Positions 1-11,057 of a DNA stretch of 64,000 bases are shown in pieces. Position numbers and translations under genes: made by a program. Positions within the stretch are counted from its first letter, which is position 1; every line of letters starts with the position of its first letter. This DNA is from CAVYBY01 sp963766935 (GTDB lineage: Bacteria > Actinomycetota > UBA4738 > HRBIN12): the NCBI GenBank assembly GCA_963766935.1, contig CAVYBY010000009.1, positions 124,001 through 188,000 of the forward strand, given 5' to 3'. Under the pieces are notes generated by a model, which had not been told where the DNA came from, searched no databases, and saw nothing but the letters and a program-made list of their open reading frames with translations.

Positions 1-523
1 TAGGCGAAGTTGAAATCCAGAACCAGCCGGTCACCGATCGGTGCCGAGGTCCGCTCCCTTCACGGTGTCGAGCAGGTAGCGCCCGCCCCCGTACGTCGCC
101 TCGCCCGACGTCGCGTCGCGGAACGAGAGATAGATCCCGCCCCCATACGCGTCGAGCCAGAACACCTCGAGCGTCGCCGGCTGCCCGCGAAGCTCGAAGC
201 GCGCGGCCGCGAATCTGAGGAAACGGGCCGTGGCTCCGTCGCTCGTCCCGATCTCGACGGCCTCGACGGGAAGTGACTCGAGCGTTCCCGTCGTCCGCGC
301 GGCCGGATCGTAGGCGAACGTGAACGGACCCTCGATAGGCGGAACGCTCCGCCGGCGGGATCGGGGATTGCGGATGGTGGGCGAATAGATCTCGCCGGGC
401 CGCGCGCCACCGGCGCCCAGCCTCGCTCGGGGTCGTCGTCGGTACGCGACCTCGGCGTAGAGCTCCGCCGACACGGCGTCGCCAGTCCGCAAGCGCGACC
501 AGGTCGGTGACCGAGACGTCCAT
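1..523 (-). pseudogene. DUF1684-family protein gene, frame-disrupted and running off the window
   Basis: Reading leftwards from an ATG at 523, the protein starts MDVSVTDLVALADWRRRV. Family-like blocks follow in alternating frames: AELYAEV, then RRDLFAHHPQSPIPPAERS, then FTFAYDP, then GGGIYLSF and GGRYLLDTVKGADLG, then DRLVLDFNFA at the window edge. These blocks are typical of DUF1684, a family of unknown function. At least four frame changes are needed to join them (near 470, 435, 345 and 35). The gene is therefore a decaying pseudogene or carries several consensus indels. The family assignment is confident because the blocks occur in the expected order; the state of the gene is not. The 3' end lies outside the window. 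Confidence 0.6.
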
Positions 524-585
524 CGGGCCCGAACCTAACGCTTTGGCGACCCGCCGCTCGGGGATCGGCGCCGTTCTGCTCGGGT

Positions 586-864
586 CTACGCGGTCGTGGT
601 GCCGGGCTTCGCGTTCATGGCTTGCCAGCGACGCAGGTTCTCGACGTGCGACAGGGGCACGGCCGCATGCTCGCACACCAGCGGGTCGGCGCACGGCGGG
701 TTCCCCTCCATGGTCATGAAGTTGAACCGGCATGTGTCGCAAAGCACGTCGAGCTCCTCGGGCAGGTAGGGGCACTCGCCCCAGGCGCACGACCGCTGGC
801 CGTCACCGGTCCCGAAGTCGAACCCGCACCCCGGGCACTGTCGGAATCCTTCCCACTTTGCCAT
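586..864 (-). CDS. Small multi-cysteine zinc-ribbon-like protein
   Basis: A 92-residue hypothetical protein. Start ATG at 864 is preceded by a strong AAGGAGG ribosome binding site, which rules out the longer frame running upstream to 1011. It has four cysteine groups: CPGC near residue 10, C26 and C31, CDTC near residue 42, then C58, C64 and H66. These could bind one or two metal ions. There is no signal peptide or membrane segment, so it is probably cytoplasmic. It is transcribed divergently from the PFOR gene and shares a 164-bp spacer with it, but I see no functional link. I do not recognise a named family. Confidence 0.6.
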   Translation of the reverse strand: MAKWEGFRQCPGCGFDFGTGDGQRSCAWGECPYLPEELDVLCDTCRFNFMTMEGNPPCADPLVCEHAAVPLSHVENLRRWQAMNAKPGTTTA

Positions 865-960
865 GGCTCTCGCCTCCTTCACCGAGGTTGGTCGATCCAG
901 CGAGCGCGCATCCAGGGTCCACCGGCCCCCTTCCGAAGGTCCGATCGGCGTGAGCGCCTG

Positions 961-1010
961 GTGGGAGCAGGTGGGAGCATGGGGTGCACAGGTGGGAAAG
1001 GTGGGACACA
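961..1010 (+). repeat. Phased GTGGGA repeats in the divergent promoter region of PFOR
   Basis: Five G-rich units, four of them beginning GTGGGA (961, 971, 992, 1001) and one variant near 982, recur at 9-11 bp steps, about one helical turn. They end about 20 bp before the PFOR start and lie between two divergent genes. They could be a multimeric operator, a DNA-curvature or spacing element, or a G-rich structure. No protein is known to bind them here. Confidence 0.45.
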
Positions 1011-1028
1011 TGAGCCAGCACGGGGACC

Positions 1029-4599
<3,571 letters not shown>

Positions 4600-4603
<4 letters not shown>

Positions 4604-5644
4604 CCGTCGACCTTCGAACCCGCTATCTGGGAATGGACCTCGCCAACCCGATCGTGCCCTCGGCCTCCCCGATCGGTCAGCGGGCCGAGACACTGAAAGC
4701 CGTCCAGGACGCCGGGGCCGGGGCCGTCGTGCTTCCGTCGCTCTTCGAAGAGCAGATCGAGCACGACGAGGTGCAGATCAACGGCATGCTCGAGCTCGGG
4801 ACCGACTCGCAGGCCGAGGCCCTCACGTACCTGCCCGAGCTGGAGCACTACAACCTCGGGGGCGACGCCTACGTGCGGCATGTCGAAGCCACGAAGCGCG
4901 AGCTCGAGATCCCGGTCATCGCGAGCCTCAACGGGATTTCGATCGGCGGATGGATCGGGTACGCGAAGCGGATCCAGGAGGCGGGAGCCGACGCGCTCGA
5001 GCTGAACGTGTACTTCATCGCGGCCGACCCCGACGAGACGGGGGACATCGTCGAGCAGCGCTATGTCGATCTCGTCCAGGCGGTCAAGGCGGAGATCTCG
5101 ATTCCGCTCGCGGTCAAGATCGGACCGTTCTTCAGCTCGGTCGGGACACATGGCAAGGCGTCTCGTGGCCGCCGGCGCCGACGGCCTCGTTCTGTTCAAC
5201 CGGTTCATGCAGCCCGACATCGACCTGGAACAGATGCGCGTGGATCCGAGGCTGCGTCTCTCGACACCGGACGAGCTCCGGCTTCCGCTGCGCTGGATCG
5301 CGATTCTCCGCGATCGGGTGCACGCGTCGCTGGCGCTGACGACCGGCGCGCACTCGGGGACGGACGCGGTGAAGGGGCTCCTCGTCGGGGCCGACGTCGT
5401 GATGATGGCGTCTGCGCTCTTGCACGGCGGGCCGGGAGTGATCGCCACGGTGCTCCGCGATCTGGAGACGTGGCTCGATGAGCACGAGTACTCGTCCGTC
5501 GAGCAGATGAAGGGATCCATGAGCCTCGCGAACGTGCCGAACCCGGTCGCGTTCGCTCGCGCCAACTACGCGCAGCTCGTGTCGTCGTTCGTCAGCCCGT
5601 ACGACTGGCGGATGGCCGAGCCGGCCGGGGATCTGCGCGCCTAG
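4600..5644 (+). CDS. Dihydroorotate dehydrogenase-like flavoprotein (PFOR-linked), frameshifted
   Basis: About 348 residues if one base is corrected. The first frame (MTVDLRTRYLGMDLANPIVPSASP) ends after FFSSVG. The second begins GHMARRLVAAGADGLVLFNRF and runs to the stop at 5644. The junction is the GGG at 5143-5145, where one extra G would explain the shift. Residues such as NLNGIS-type and ELNVYF segments and the late GADVVMMASAL segment match the FMN TIM barrel of class 1 DHODH-like proteins. Such genes often follow PFOR genes and probably do not serve pyrimidine synthesis; electron-transfer roles have been suggested. It overlaps PFOR by 4 bp. Its stop shares a CTAG with the convergent SRPBCC gene. 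Confidence 0.8.
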
Positions 5645-6078
5645 GCCGCGGCGCCTTCGAGGACGCGCTTCGCGTTCTCGATGGCACGCGTCTCGGCTTC
5701 CATCGTCCGCTGGACCATGCCGCCCATGAGCAGCTTCTTGAAGCCCGAGAGCTCGGCGTGGAGCGAGAAGGTGAGCGTCGTGGAACCGTCGGCCTCCTCC
5801 ATCTGAAACTCGCCGGTTGGGCGGACGGGGCCCGCGATCGTCCGGAACGCCAGCTTGGTGCCGGGCTCGAACACCGTCACCTCGTAGTCCGCGGCGACCC
5901 GCCGGCCGCCCGGTCCCTTCACCCCTTGCCGATAGACGGCGCCCGCTCCCTCGCCGGATTCGCGCCGGATGTCCATCACGCCGGGGCGCCAGCGCTGTGC
6001 GTTCTGGCCGTCGGCGAGGAAGGCGAAGACCTTCAAGGCGGGTTGCGCGATGGTGACGGTGTGGCGAGCTGTCGGCAT
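5641..6078 (-). CDS. SRPBCC (START-like) family protein
   Basis: A 145-residue protein beginning MPTARHTVTIAQPALKVFAF, with the pattern of polyketide-cyclase/dehydrase-like SRPBCC domains: an N-terminal strand, the phrase FLADGQNAQRWRPGV, central YEVTVFEPGTKLAF, and a C-terminal helix with repeated Arg/Glu. These domains bind hydrophobic ligands in a deep cavity; the ligand is unknown. ATG 6078 is chosen because AGGAGG lies just upstream. It converges on the DHODH-like gene and the two stop codons share CTAG at 5641-5644. Confidence 0.8.
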   Translation of the reverse strand: MPTARHTVTIAQPALKVFAFLADGQNAQRWRPGVMDIRRESGEGAGAVYRQGVKGPGGRRVAADYEVTVFEPGTKLAFRTIAGPVRPTGEFQMEEADGSTTLTFSLHAELSGFKKLLMGGMVQRTMEAETRAIENAKRVLEGAAA

Positions 6079-6257
6079 GGCCTCGATCCTCCTGTCCGCC
6101 GCTCGGACCAGCCTGATAGTCCCACATCGAAAACCGACGAGATGGGCCATCGAGGCGATTGCCCGCGGGTGCGCCGACTGAGGACACTATTGATACGACC
6201 GTCGTCGCGGCGTCGTCGGACGGAAGCGTGCAGGCGTGAAGAGATGAAACCCCAAAG

Positions 6258-7427
6258 ATGAAACAAAGCAACTGGCAGCTGGCAACGGCGCGGGGCCGCC
6301 GGTCGCCGATCCTGATCGTCGACGACGACACGACGAACGTCATCCTGCTCGAGCAGGTGCTGAAGCGGGCCGGCTACGAGCGCGTGGTCGGGGTGACCGA
6401 CCCGCGCGAGGTCGACGAACGGATGCGCGAGGTGAATCCCGACCTCGTGCTGCTGGATCTCCACATGCCGTACGTCGACGGCTATCAGCTGCTTTCCCGC
6501 TGGTCGGCGAGCGGGAGGGAGCCGGCGGTCTCGGTCGTGGTGCTGACGGGCGATGCGACGCCGACGGCGAAACGGCGCTCCCTCGAGGCGGGCGCGGCCG
6601 ACGTGCTCACGAAGCCGTTCGATCACGTCGAGGTCCTCTTGCGGATCAGAAACCTGCTCGAGGCCCGGACGATGCAGGCCGAGATGCTGGACCAAGCGGG
6701 ACGGCTCGAACGGGTGGTGGAGGAGCGGACGGCCGACCTGCGCGAGAGCCTGAGCGACCTGCGCCGCGTCGACGAGGATCGTCGCCGGCTGCTCGCGAGT
6801 CTGGTGGACGCGCAGGAGCTCGAGCGTCAGCGCCTGGCCGCCGACATCTCCGAAGATCCGATCCAGAAGATGACGGCGCTGGCGATCGATCTCGAGACCC
6901 TTCAGTCGCGCCTGCGCGACCCCGAGTCCAAGGAGGCGCTCACCGGTTCGGTCGACGCCGCCAGGGGAATGATCGATCACCTGCGCAACCTGCTCTTTCT
7001 CCTTCGGCCCCCGGCCCTCGACCAGGAGGGCCTCGCGGCGGCCATCTCGCAGCTTCTCGAGCGGGTCGGCAGGGACACCGGGATCAAGCACCACGTCTAC
7101 GCGGCGCTCGCCAGCGAGCCCGACTCCGACGTCCGAGCGATCGCCTACCGCATCACGCAGGAGGCGGTGACGAACGTCGGCAAGCACGCGCACGCCCAAC
7201 GGATCGAGATCGATCTGGAGTCGAAGGAGGACGGCGTCTACGTGAAGATCGAGGACGACGGCGTGGGACCCCAGCCCGACGCGGCCGGCCGGCCCGGCCT
7301 CGGTCTCAGCGTGATGTCGGAGCGCGCGCAGATCGGCGGCGGCTGGTGGCGCTTCGGACCAGCGGCCGGACGTGGCACGGCGGTCGAGTTCTGGCTGCCG
7401 AACCACGCCGACGGGATTCCGGCCTGA
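6258..7427 (+). CDS. Response-regulator receiver fused to NarL-type histidine-kinase-like module lacking the phosphoacceptor His
   Basis: 389 residues. A receiver domain (about 16-135) has the acidic pair in LIVDDD, phosphoacceptor Asp in LVLLDLHMP, and the Thr and Lys signature residues (LTGD, TKPF). A coiled segment and a HisKA_3-like helix follow, with the box ERQRLAADISEDPIQKM. The usual His (normally DIHDD) is Ser here. An HATPase_c domain follows (EAVTNVGKHA, IEDDGVG, GLGLSVMSER). ATP binding looks intact, but autophosphorylation on His cannot occur at the normal site. It may act as a pseudokinase, or be controlled through the receiver. A five-codon ORF (6244-6261) overlaps its start as ATGA. 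Confidence 0.85.
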   Translation: MKQSNWQLATARGRRSPILIVDDDTTNVILLEQVLKRAGYERVVGVTDPREVDERMREVNPDLVLLDLHMPYVDGYQLLSRWSASGREPAVSVVVLTGDATPTAKRRSLEAGAADVLTKPFDHVEVLLRIRNLLEARTMQAEMLDQAGRLERVVEERTADLRESLSDLRRVDEDRRRLLASLVDAQELERQRLAADISEDPIQKMTALAIDLETLQSRLRDPESKEALTGSVDAARGMIDHLRNLLFLLRPPALDQEGLAAAISQLLERVGRDTGIKHHVYAALASEPDSDVRAIAYRITQEAVTNVGKHAHAQRIEIDLESKEDGVYVKIEDDGVGPQPDAAGRPGLGLSVMSERAQIGGGWWRFGPAAGRGTAVEFWLPNHADGIPA

Positions 7428-7437
7428 GGCGCCGCGC

Positions 7438-7953
7438 TCAGAACTCGAGCGTGCAGTTCTCGCAGAGGAACGTCTTGCCGCGCACGTTCTGACTGTGCCC
7501 GCCGCACCGTCCGCACCGCCGGCAGGTCCCCGCGACGGCGCAGTCGATCGGATCGGTCGTCTCGCCCGGCTGATCCCAGGTCGTGGTGCTTTCCTTCGGC
7601 CGCGGCACTTGGATCGAGAGCAGATGCAGCGGCTCGTCGTCGCTCTCGAAGCCGTGCGGGTGCGCCGCCGCGCGGCCGATGACGAGTCCCTGTTCCAGGG
7701 GGACCGGGCGTTCCGATAGCAGCGCCCGCCCCGAGCCGCGGACGACCACCACCCACTCCTCGGAGTCGGGATGCGTGTGGGCGAACGCGATCTGGTTGGG
7801 TGCGAATCCCTGGAGCGACAGGTAGAAGTCGTCGCCCTGGCCGATCGGCACCCGGCGGAACCCCGACGGACACGGCGCGATGAGGTCCTCCGGCCGCATC
7901 TGGAACACGCCGAGGTTGCCCAGGACCTCCGCGAGATGCCCGACCTCGTGCAC
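7438..7953 (-). CDS. Cupin-domain protein with C-terminal zinc ribbon
   Basis: About 171 residues from GTG 7953. The cupin core is visible as AFAHTHPDSEEWVVVVRGSGRALL (metal-binding His and Glu), followed by AAAHPHGFES. A C-terminal cysteine module (CRRCGRC...CENC) probably binds zinc. The substrate is unknown; such proteins are often small sugar- or metabolite-binding enzymes. The start is uncertain because the frame is open upstream, but the GTG chosen gives a family-like N-terminus. Its first 144 bp lie in the left copy of the 269-bp direct repeat. A truncated second copy of its 5' end sits at 17388-17597. Before the island was inserted it stood divergent to the methyltransferase gene. Confidence 0.72.
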   Translation of the reverse strand: MHEVGHLAEVLGNLGVFQMRPEDLIAPCPSGFRRVPIGQGDDFYLSLQGFAPNQIAFAHTHPDSEEWVVVVRGSGRALLSERPVPLEQGLVIGRAAAHPHGFESDDEPLHLLSIQVPRPKESTTTWDQPGETTDPIDCAVAGTCRRCGRCGGHSQNVRGKTFLCENCTLEF

Positions 7954-8078
7954 GTCCGGAGTGTGCCACTCCTCGTGCGTGGTGGGGAAGGGGGGGCACC
8001 GCCTCCGGCATGACGGACCTGGGAGGATGCGCCGATGAGCCGGGACGACGTGCGCCGCAATCTGGAGCATTGGGAGCG
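7810..8078 (+). repeat. Left copy of 269-bp exact direct repeat
   Basis: Identical, by reading base for base, to 17454-17722 in the same orientation. It contains the 5' part of the cupin gene, the cupin/methyltransferase spacer and the first 14-15 codons of the methyltransferase. The match ends at 8078 (GAGCG then G, versus A in the other copy) and starts at 7810. Confidence 0.95.
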
Positions 8079-8085
8079 GGCCTGA
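8035..8085 (+). pseudogene. Truncated 5' end of the SAM methyltransferase gene
   Basis: Reads MSRDDVRRNLEHWERA then TGA. The first codons are identical to the intact methyltransferase at 17679. It is cut at the island junction (8078/8079) and is a by-product of the direct repeat. Confidence 0.85.
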
Positions 8086-8160
8086 GGGTGGGCGCTTGCA
8101 CCAGGCGTAGAAGCCGGCAGATCCAGGACCTTGCAGCGGAACCCGGGGAACACGCCGGCT

Positions 8161-8925
8161 TCAAGTTGTTCGACGTCCGAGAGGTCCCTTTCGGAACACA
8201 GTGAGCTCCAAGTCCTCACCGCGGTACCACTCCAACGCAAAGATGCAAGGGATGTCCTCGTGGTCCACGTCGACCTGCTCCATAAGCAGGACGGCTGCGC
8301 CCGGCCGGACGCCAAGCTTCTGAGCAGTGGTCTGATCCGCAGTTGCAACCTTTAGTCGCGCGACCCCGTGAGCTACTGGGTGGCCGAGGGACGCAAGCAG
8401 GTCGTACAGGGAGCCAGTGAGATCCCCTAGATCCTTTACGCCCGAAGGAAGTATGGCCATCGGCACAAACTCCACCGAATAGACGAGTGGGTCGCCATTC
8501 GCTGTCCGAACGCGCGTTATCCGCACCACATGGTCGCCGTGTCGAAGTCCGAGGGTGTGGGCAACCCGTTCTGATGCGTCCTCCTCAACGATTGCGACGT
8601 CTCGGTTCCCAGGTTGCATCCCGAGAGTTTCGATGAGTTCGGTTATCCCGAAGTTCATGTCGAGGTTGTTGCGAAGGCGTGGCCGCTTGGTCACGAACGT
8701 GCCAAGGCCGTGGTATCGAGTGACGTAACCCTCCTGCAACAGGCCGTGGATCGCTTCACGTAGGGTGACGCGACTCACTTCGTGGGCCAATGAGAGTTCG
8801 GCTTCTGATGGCAGCTTCTCGCCGGGCGAGTACTCGCCGCTTTCGATTCGATGACGCAGCTCGTCACGCACGACGTCGGCAAGAACCTTTCGGCTGCGCT
8901 TCCGGAGGACGTCGGGCTGACTCAC
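8161..8925 (-). CDS. GntR-family (HutC/UTRA) transcriptional regulator
   Basis: 254 residues from GTG 8925, which overlaps the preceding gene's stop as GTGA and has AAGGAA upstream. The longer open frame to 9045 is antisense-free but unlikely. An N-terminal winged helix is seen in LRHRIESGEYSPGEKLPSEA and VSRVTLREAIHGLLQEGYV. The C-terminal UTRA ligand-binding domain includes VVRITRVRTANGDPLVYSVE and VLLMEQVDVDHEDIPCIF. HutC-type members are usually repressors relieved by a sugar phosphate or related metabolite. As last gene of the operon it probably controls the promoter above the ATPase gene, where a palindrome at 16830-16847 fits the GntR operator style. Confidence 0.88.
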   Translation of the reverse strand: MSQPDVLRKRSRKVLADVVRDELRHRIESGEYSPGEKLPSEAELSLAHEVSRVTLREAIHGLLQEGYVTRYHGLGTFVTKRPRLRNNLDMNFGITELIETLGMQPGNRDVAIVEEDASERVAHTLGLRHGDHVVRITRVRTANGDPLVYSVEFVPMAILPSGVKDLGDLTGSLYDLLASLGHPVAHGVARLKVATADQTTAQKLGVRPGAAVLLMEQVDVDHEDIPCIFALEWYRGEDLELTVFRKGPLGRRTT

Positions 8926-9602
8926 AGTTCCTTCGACCTCGCGAGCTTCAGGATCGTCTCCACCTGGTCGACCAGTGAGGTTGACCCCGGCGCGAACCGC
9001 CGTTCGAACACCGCTGTTCCCACCGTGAAGCCCCAAATCCCGCAACGGCTGAGCATCTCGATCTGCTCAGGAGTCTCGATGCTTCCGGCGACAACAATTG
9101 GGACGGTCACGGCCTCGACGACCTGCTTGACCAGCGGTTCGACTTCGCCACTCTGTCGGTACGCCAACAGATCGAGTCCATCGACTTCAGGTAGTTCCGC
9201 AAGGGTTCGGGCACTCCCAACGATATCGTCGACCGTTCCTTCGAGCCTGCTGGGGTGGCCGGCGACCCGGCCAGGGAAGGGGAAGTAGGAAACGCTTGAG
9301 CCCGCGACCATCCTGGACACTTCGTCAGCGTGGGTTCCCCCAAGAAGGTAGTCAACACCCAACTCGACCGCGGCCTCGGCCGATTTGAACTCATCCTCCA
9401 TGCTCTCGCTTACCACTTCAAGCATGACCTGATGGCCCCCGTCCCGGATAGCGGACACGAGGTCCCGAAGCATCTGAGGCGTGACACCCACGTCCTTGAA
9501 CCCAACATACTTGAGTCCGACGTTGCGAACTGACTCGTAGACGTCCAGGGCGTCCGGAACGGTTTGATCGCTGCGCGTCAGCATGAAGATGAACTCACTC
9601 AT
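8922..9602 (-). CDS. HisA/NanE-like TIM-barrel protein of unknown reaction
   Basis: 226 residues from ATG 9602 (AAAGGTG upstream; a GTG one codon earlier is also open). Successive beta/alpha units can be followed: YVGFKDVGV, VMLEVVSES, GVDYLLGGTH, VDGLDLLAYR, VPIVVAGSIETPEQ and GFTVGTAVFERRF. The late VAGSI...TVGTA pair is the phosphate-binding end of ribulose-phosphate-type barrels. I do not recognise a characterised enzyme. In this operon it should act after the kinase and dehydrogenase on a phosphorylated keto intermediate, as an isomerase, epimerase or aldolase. It overlaps the GntR gene by 4 bp. Confidence 0.65.
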   Translation of the reverse strand: MSEFIFMLTRSDQTVPDALDVYESVRNVGLKYVGFKDVGVTPQMLRDLVSAIRDGGHQVMLEVVSESMEDEFKSAEAAVELGVDYLLGGTHADEVSRMVAGSSVSYFPFPGRVAGHPSRLEGTVDDIVGSARTLAELPEVDGLDLLAYRQSGEVEPLVKQVVEAVTVPIVVAGSIETPEQIEMLSRCGIWGFTVGTAVFERRFAPGSTSLVDQVETILKLARSKEL

Positions 9603-9620
9603 CACGTCACCTTTCTTGTA

Positions 9621-11051
9621 TCAGAGGCCGCCGCCTGCGCTGGCTGCTCGCAAGAGAACGCGGTCGACGGATGACTCGTTCCACGAACCCAGGAAGAACA
9701 AGAAGTCGGGAAGCGTGAAGCGCTCCCGGACCATGTGGGAGTTGAGCAGGGACCATCGGACTACTTCTTCGGAGACGGGTGGATCGAGTTCGCAGAACCG
9801 CTTCGCGCTCCCGACATCTTCGAGCGCACCGGCCACATGTTCCGGGGGCTCGGTCATGTTTCTAAGCGCTTCACGATGCTCGTCCCAGTCGTTCAGGAAG
9901 GACGTCAGCGCGTTTCGCGATGCGAACCAACGCTCCGCCATCGGGCTGAAGTCGCTCCAGCACTCAGCGCCTGCCTTGCCGTCGGTATCGACTCGGTCGA
10001 AGGCGGAACGCACTTGCCGCTCCAGACTCGCCGGCTCGGGGAAGCAGCGGTCGATGTCCACGGTTGACGGATCGAACTCGGAGAGGAAGAGATCCCATGC
10101 AGCGGCAGCAGTGACGCACGCCACTGCGACCTGCGATCCGTGCAGAGCATGCGGTCGACCTTCGGCGTTCGCGGCCATGTCGATCAGGTGGCTCACCATG
10201 TGTTCGAAACCTGAAAGCGGCGCCGTGGATCCCACGACGCCAAGCGCGAAGCCCGTGAGCGTCAGCATGCGTGCGAGTTGGTGGAGCCCAGCGACATCAC
10301 CTCTACCGACGGCCTTCGCTGCCGCGAGGAAGGGCTCCTTCTGTTGGTCGATCATCGCCACGACCGCCGGGTGGTACGTCTCGTCCATGGTCAGCGCAGA
10401 GGCCAGATACCAATCGGCGGGCGCGGTCCACAGTTCGAGCAAGTCGCCGAAACCTGCAACGGTCATGGAACGCGGGGCCGAGGCGAGCGTCGCGAGATCC
10501 ACGATGAGTCCGTCGGGCCAGCGCGATGGAACCGTTCGCTTCACTCCCGAACGAAGCAGTACCGCCATGTTGTTTGAGAATGCGTTCACTGATGCAGCCG
10601 TTTGAACGACCACCAGCGGGTTCTGCCCGTTGAGTCTCGTTGCTTCTTTGCAAATATCGGTGATCGTTCCGCCACCGACCGACACCACGCAGCCGGCCTC
10701 TCGAACGGCCGATTCCACTCCGGCGACCGTCGACTCATCCGCCGCCACCGCTCCGCCGTTTTGCCCTAGCACCACCACGGTCGTGGAGAATCCACTGAGT
10801 CGCTCGATGACCTCTGACTTGAGGTCCTTCCCTTCGCGCATGATCTTCACTCCGTCGGTGACGACGACGACGTCACTCCCGAGCCCAAGATCGGCAACGA
10901 ACGTAGGGAGCATGTCTAGGGCATGGGGCCCGATCTCCAAACGACGCATCTCGATCCGCCCCAAGCGTGCCGCGGGGTCTGCTTCGACGAGGGCAGTTCG
11001 TAGCTCATCGAGCTCCGCGACATCCACTTCGGGAAAAGCACTATCACTCAT
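9621..11051 (-). CDS. sn-Glycerol-1-phosphate dehydrogenase-like (AraM/GldA superfamily) oxidoreductase
   Basis: 476 residues. The N-terminal nucleotide-binding half contains VVVTDG, VVSVGGGTITDICK and VVVQTAASVNAFSNN. The helical metal-binding half contains Asp in AGFGDLLELW and histidines in GFEHMVSHLID and GRPHALHGSQVA, as in the iron/zinc-dependent dehydroquinate-synthase-like fold of AraM. Family members reduce or oxidise a C2 keto/hydroxy group on a phosphorylated triose or related compound using NAD(P). Next to a sugar kinase it most likely oxidises the phosphorylated substrate. It lies 6 bp after the kinase gene. A biosynthetic role in archaeal-type lipids is less likely in this catabolic operon. 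Confidence 0.8.
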   Translation of the reverse strand: MSDSAFPEVDVAELDELRTALVEADPAARLGRIEMRRLEIGPHALDMLPTFVADLGLGSDVVVVTDGVKIMREGKDLKSEVIERLSGFSTTVVVLGQNGGAVAADESTVAGVESAVREAGCVVSVGGGTITDICKEATRLNGQNPLVVVQTAASVNAFSNNMAVLLRSGVKRTVPSRWPDGLIVDLATLASAPRSMTVAGFGDLLELWTAPADWYLASALTMDETYHPAVVAMIDQQKEPFLAAAKAVGRGDVAGLHQLARMLTLTGFALGVVGSTAPLSGFEHMVSHLIDMAANAEGRPHALHGSQVAVACVTAAAAWDLFLSEFDPSTVDIDRCFPEPASLERQVRSAFDRVDTDGKAGAECWSDFSPMAERWFASRNALTSFLNDWDEHREALRNMTEPPEHVAGALEDVGSAKRFCELDPPVSEEVVRWSLLNSHMVRERFTLPDFLFFLGSWNESSVDRVLLRAASAGGGL

Positions 11052-11057
11052 CGAACC

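Noticed and set aside
7810..8078. 269-bp repeat as a transposon target-site duplication
   Set aside because: Far longer than any known target duplication, and there is no transposase or terminal inverted repeat.
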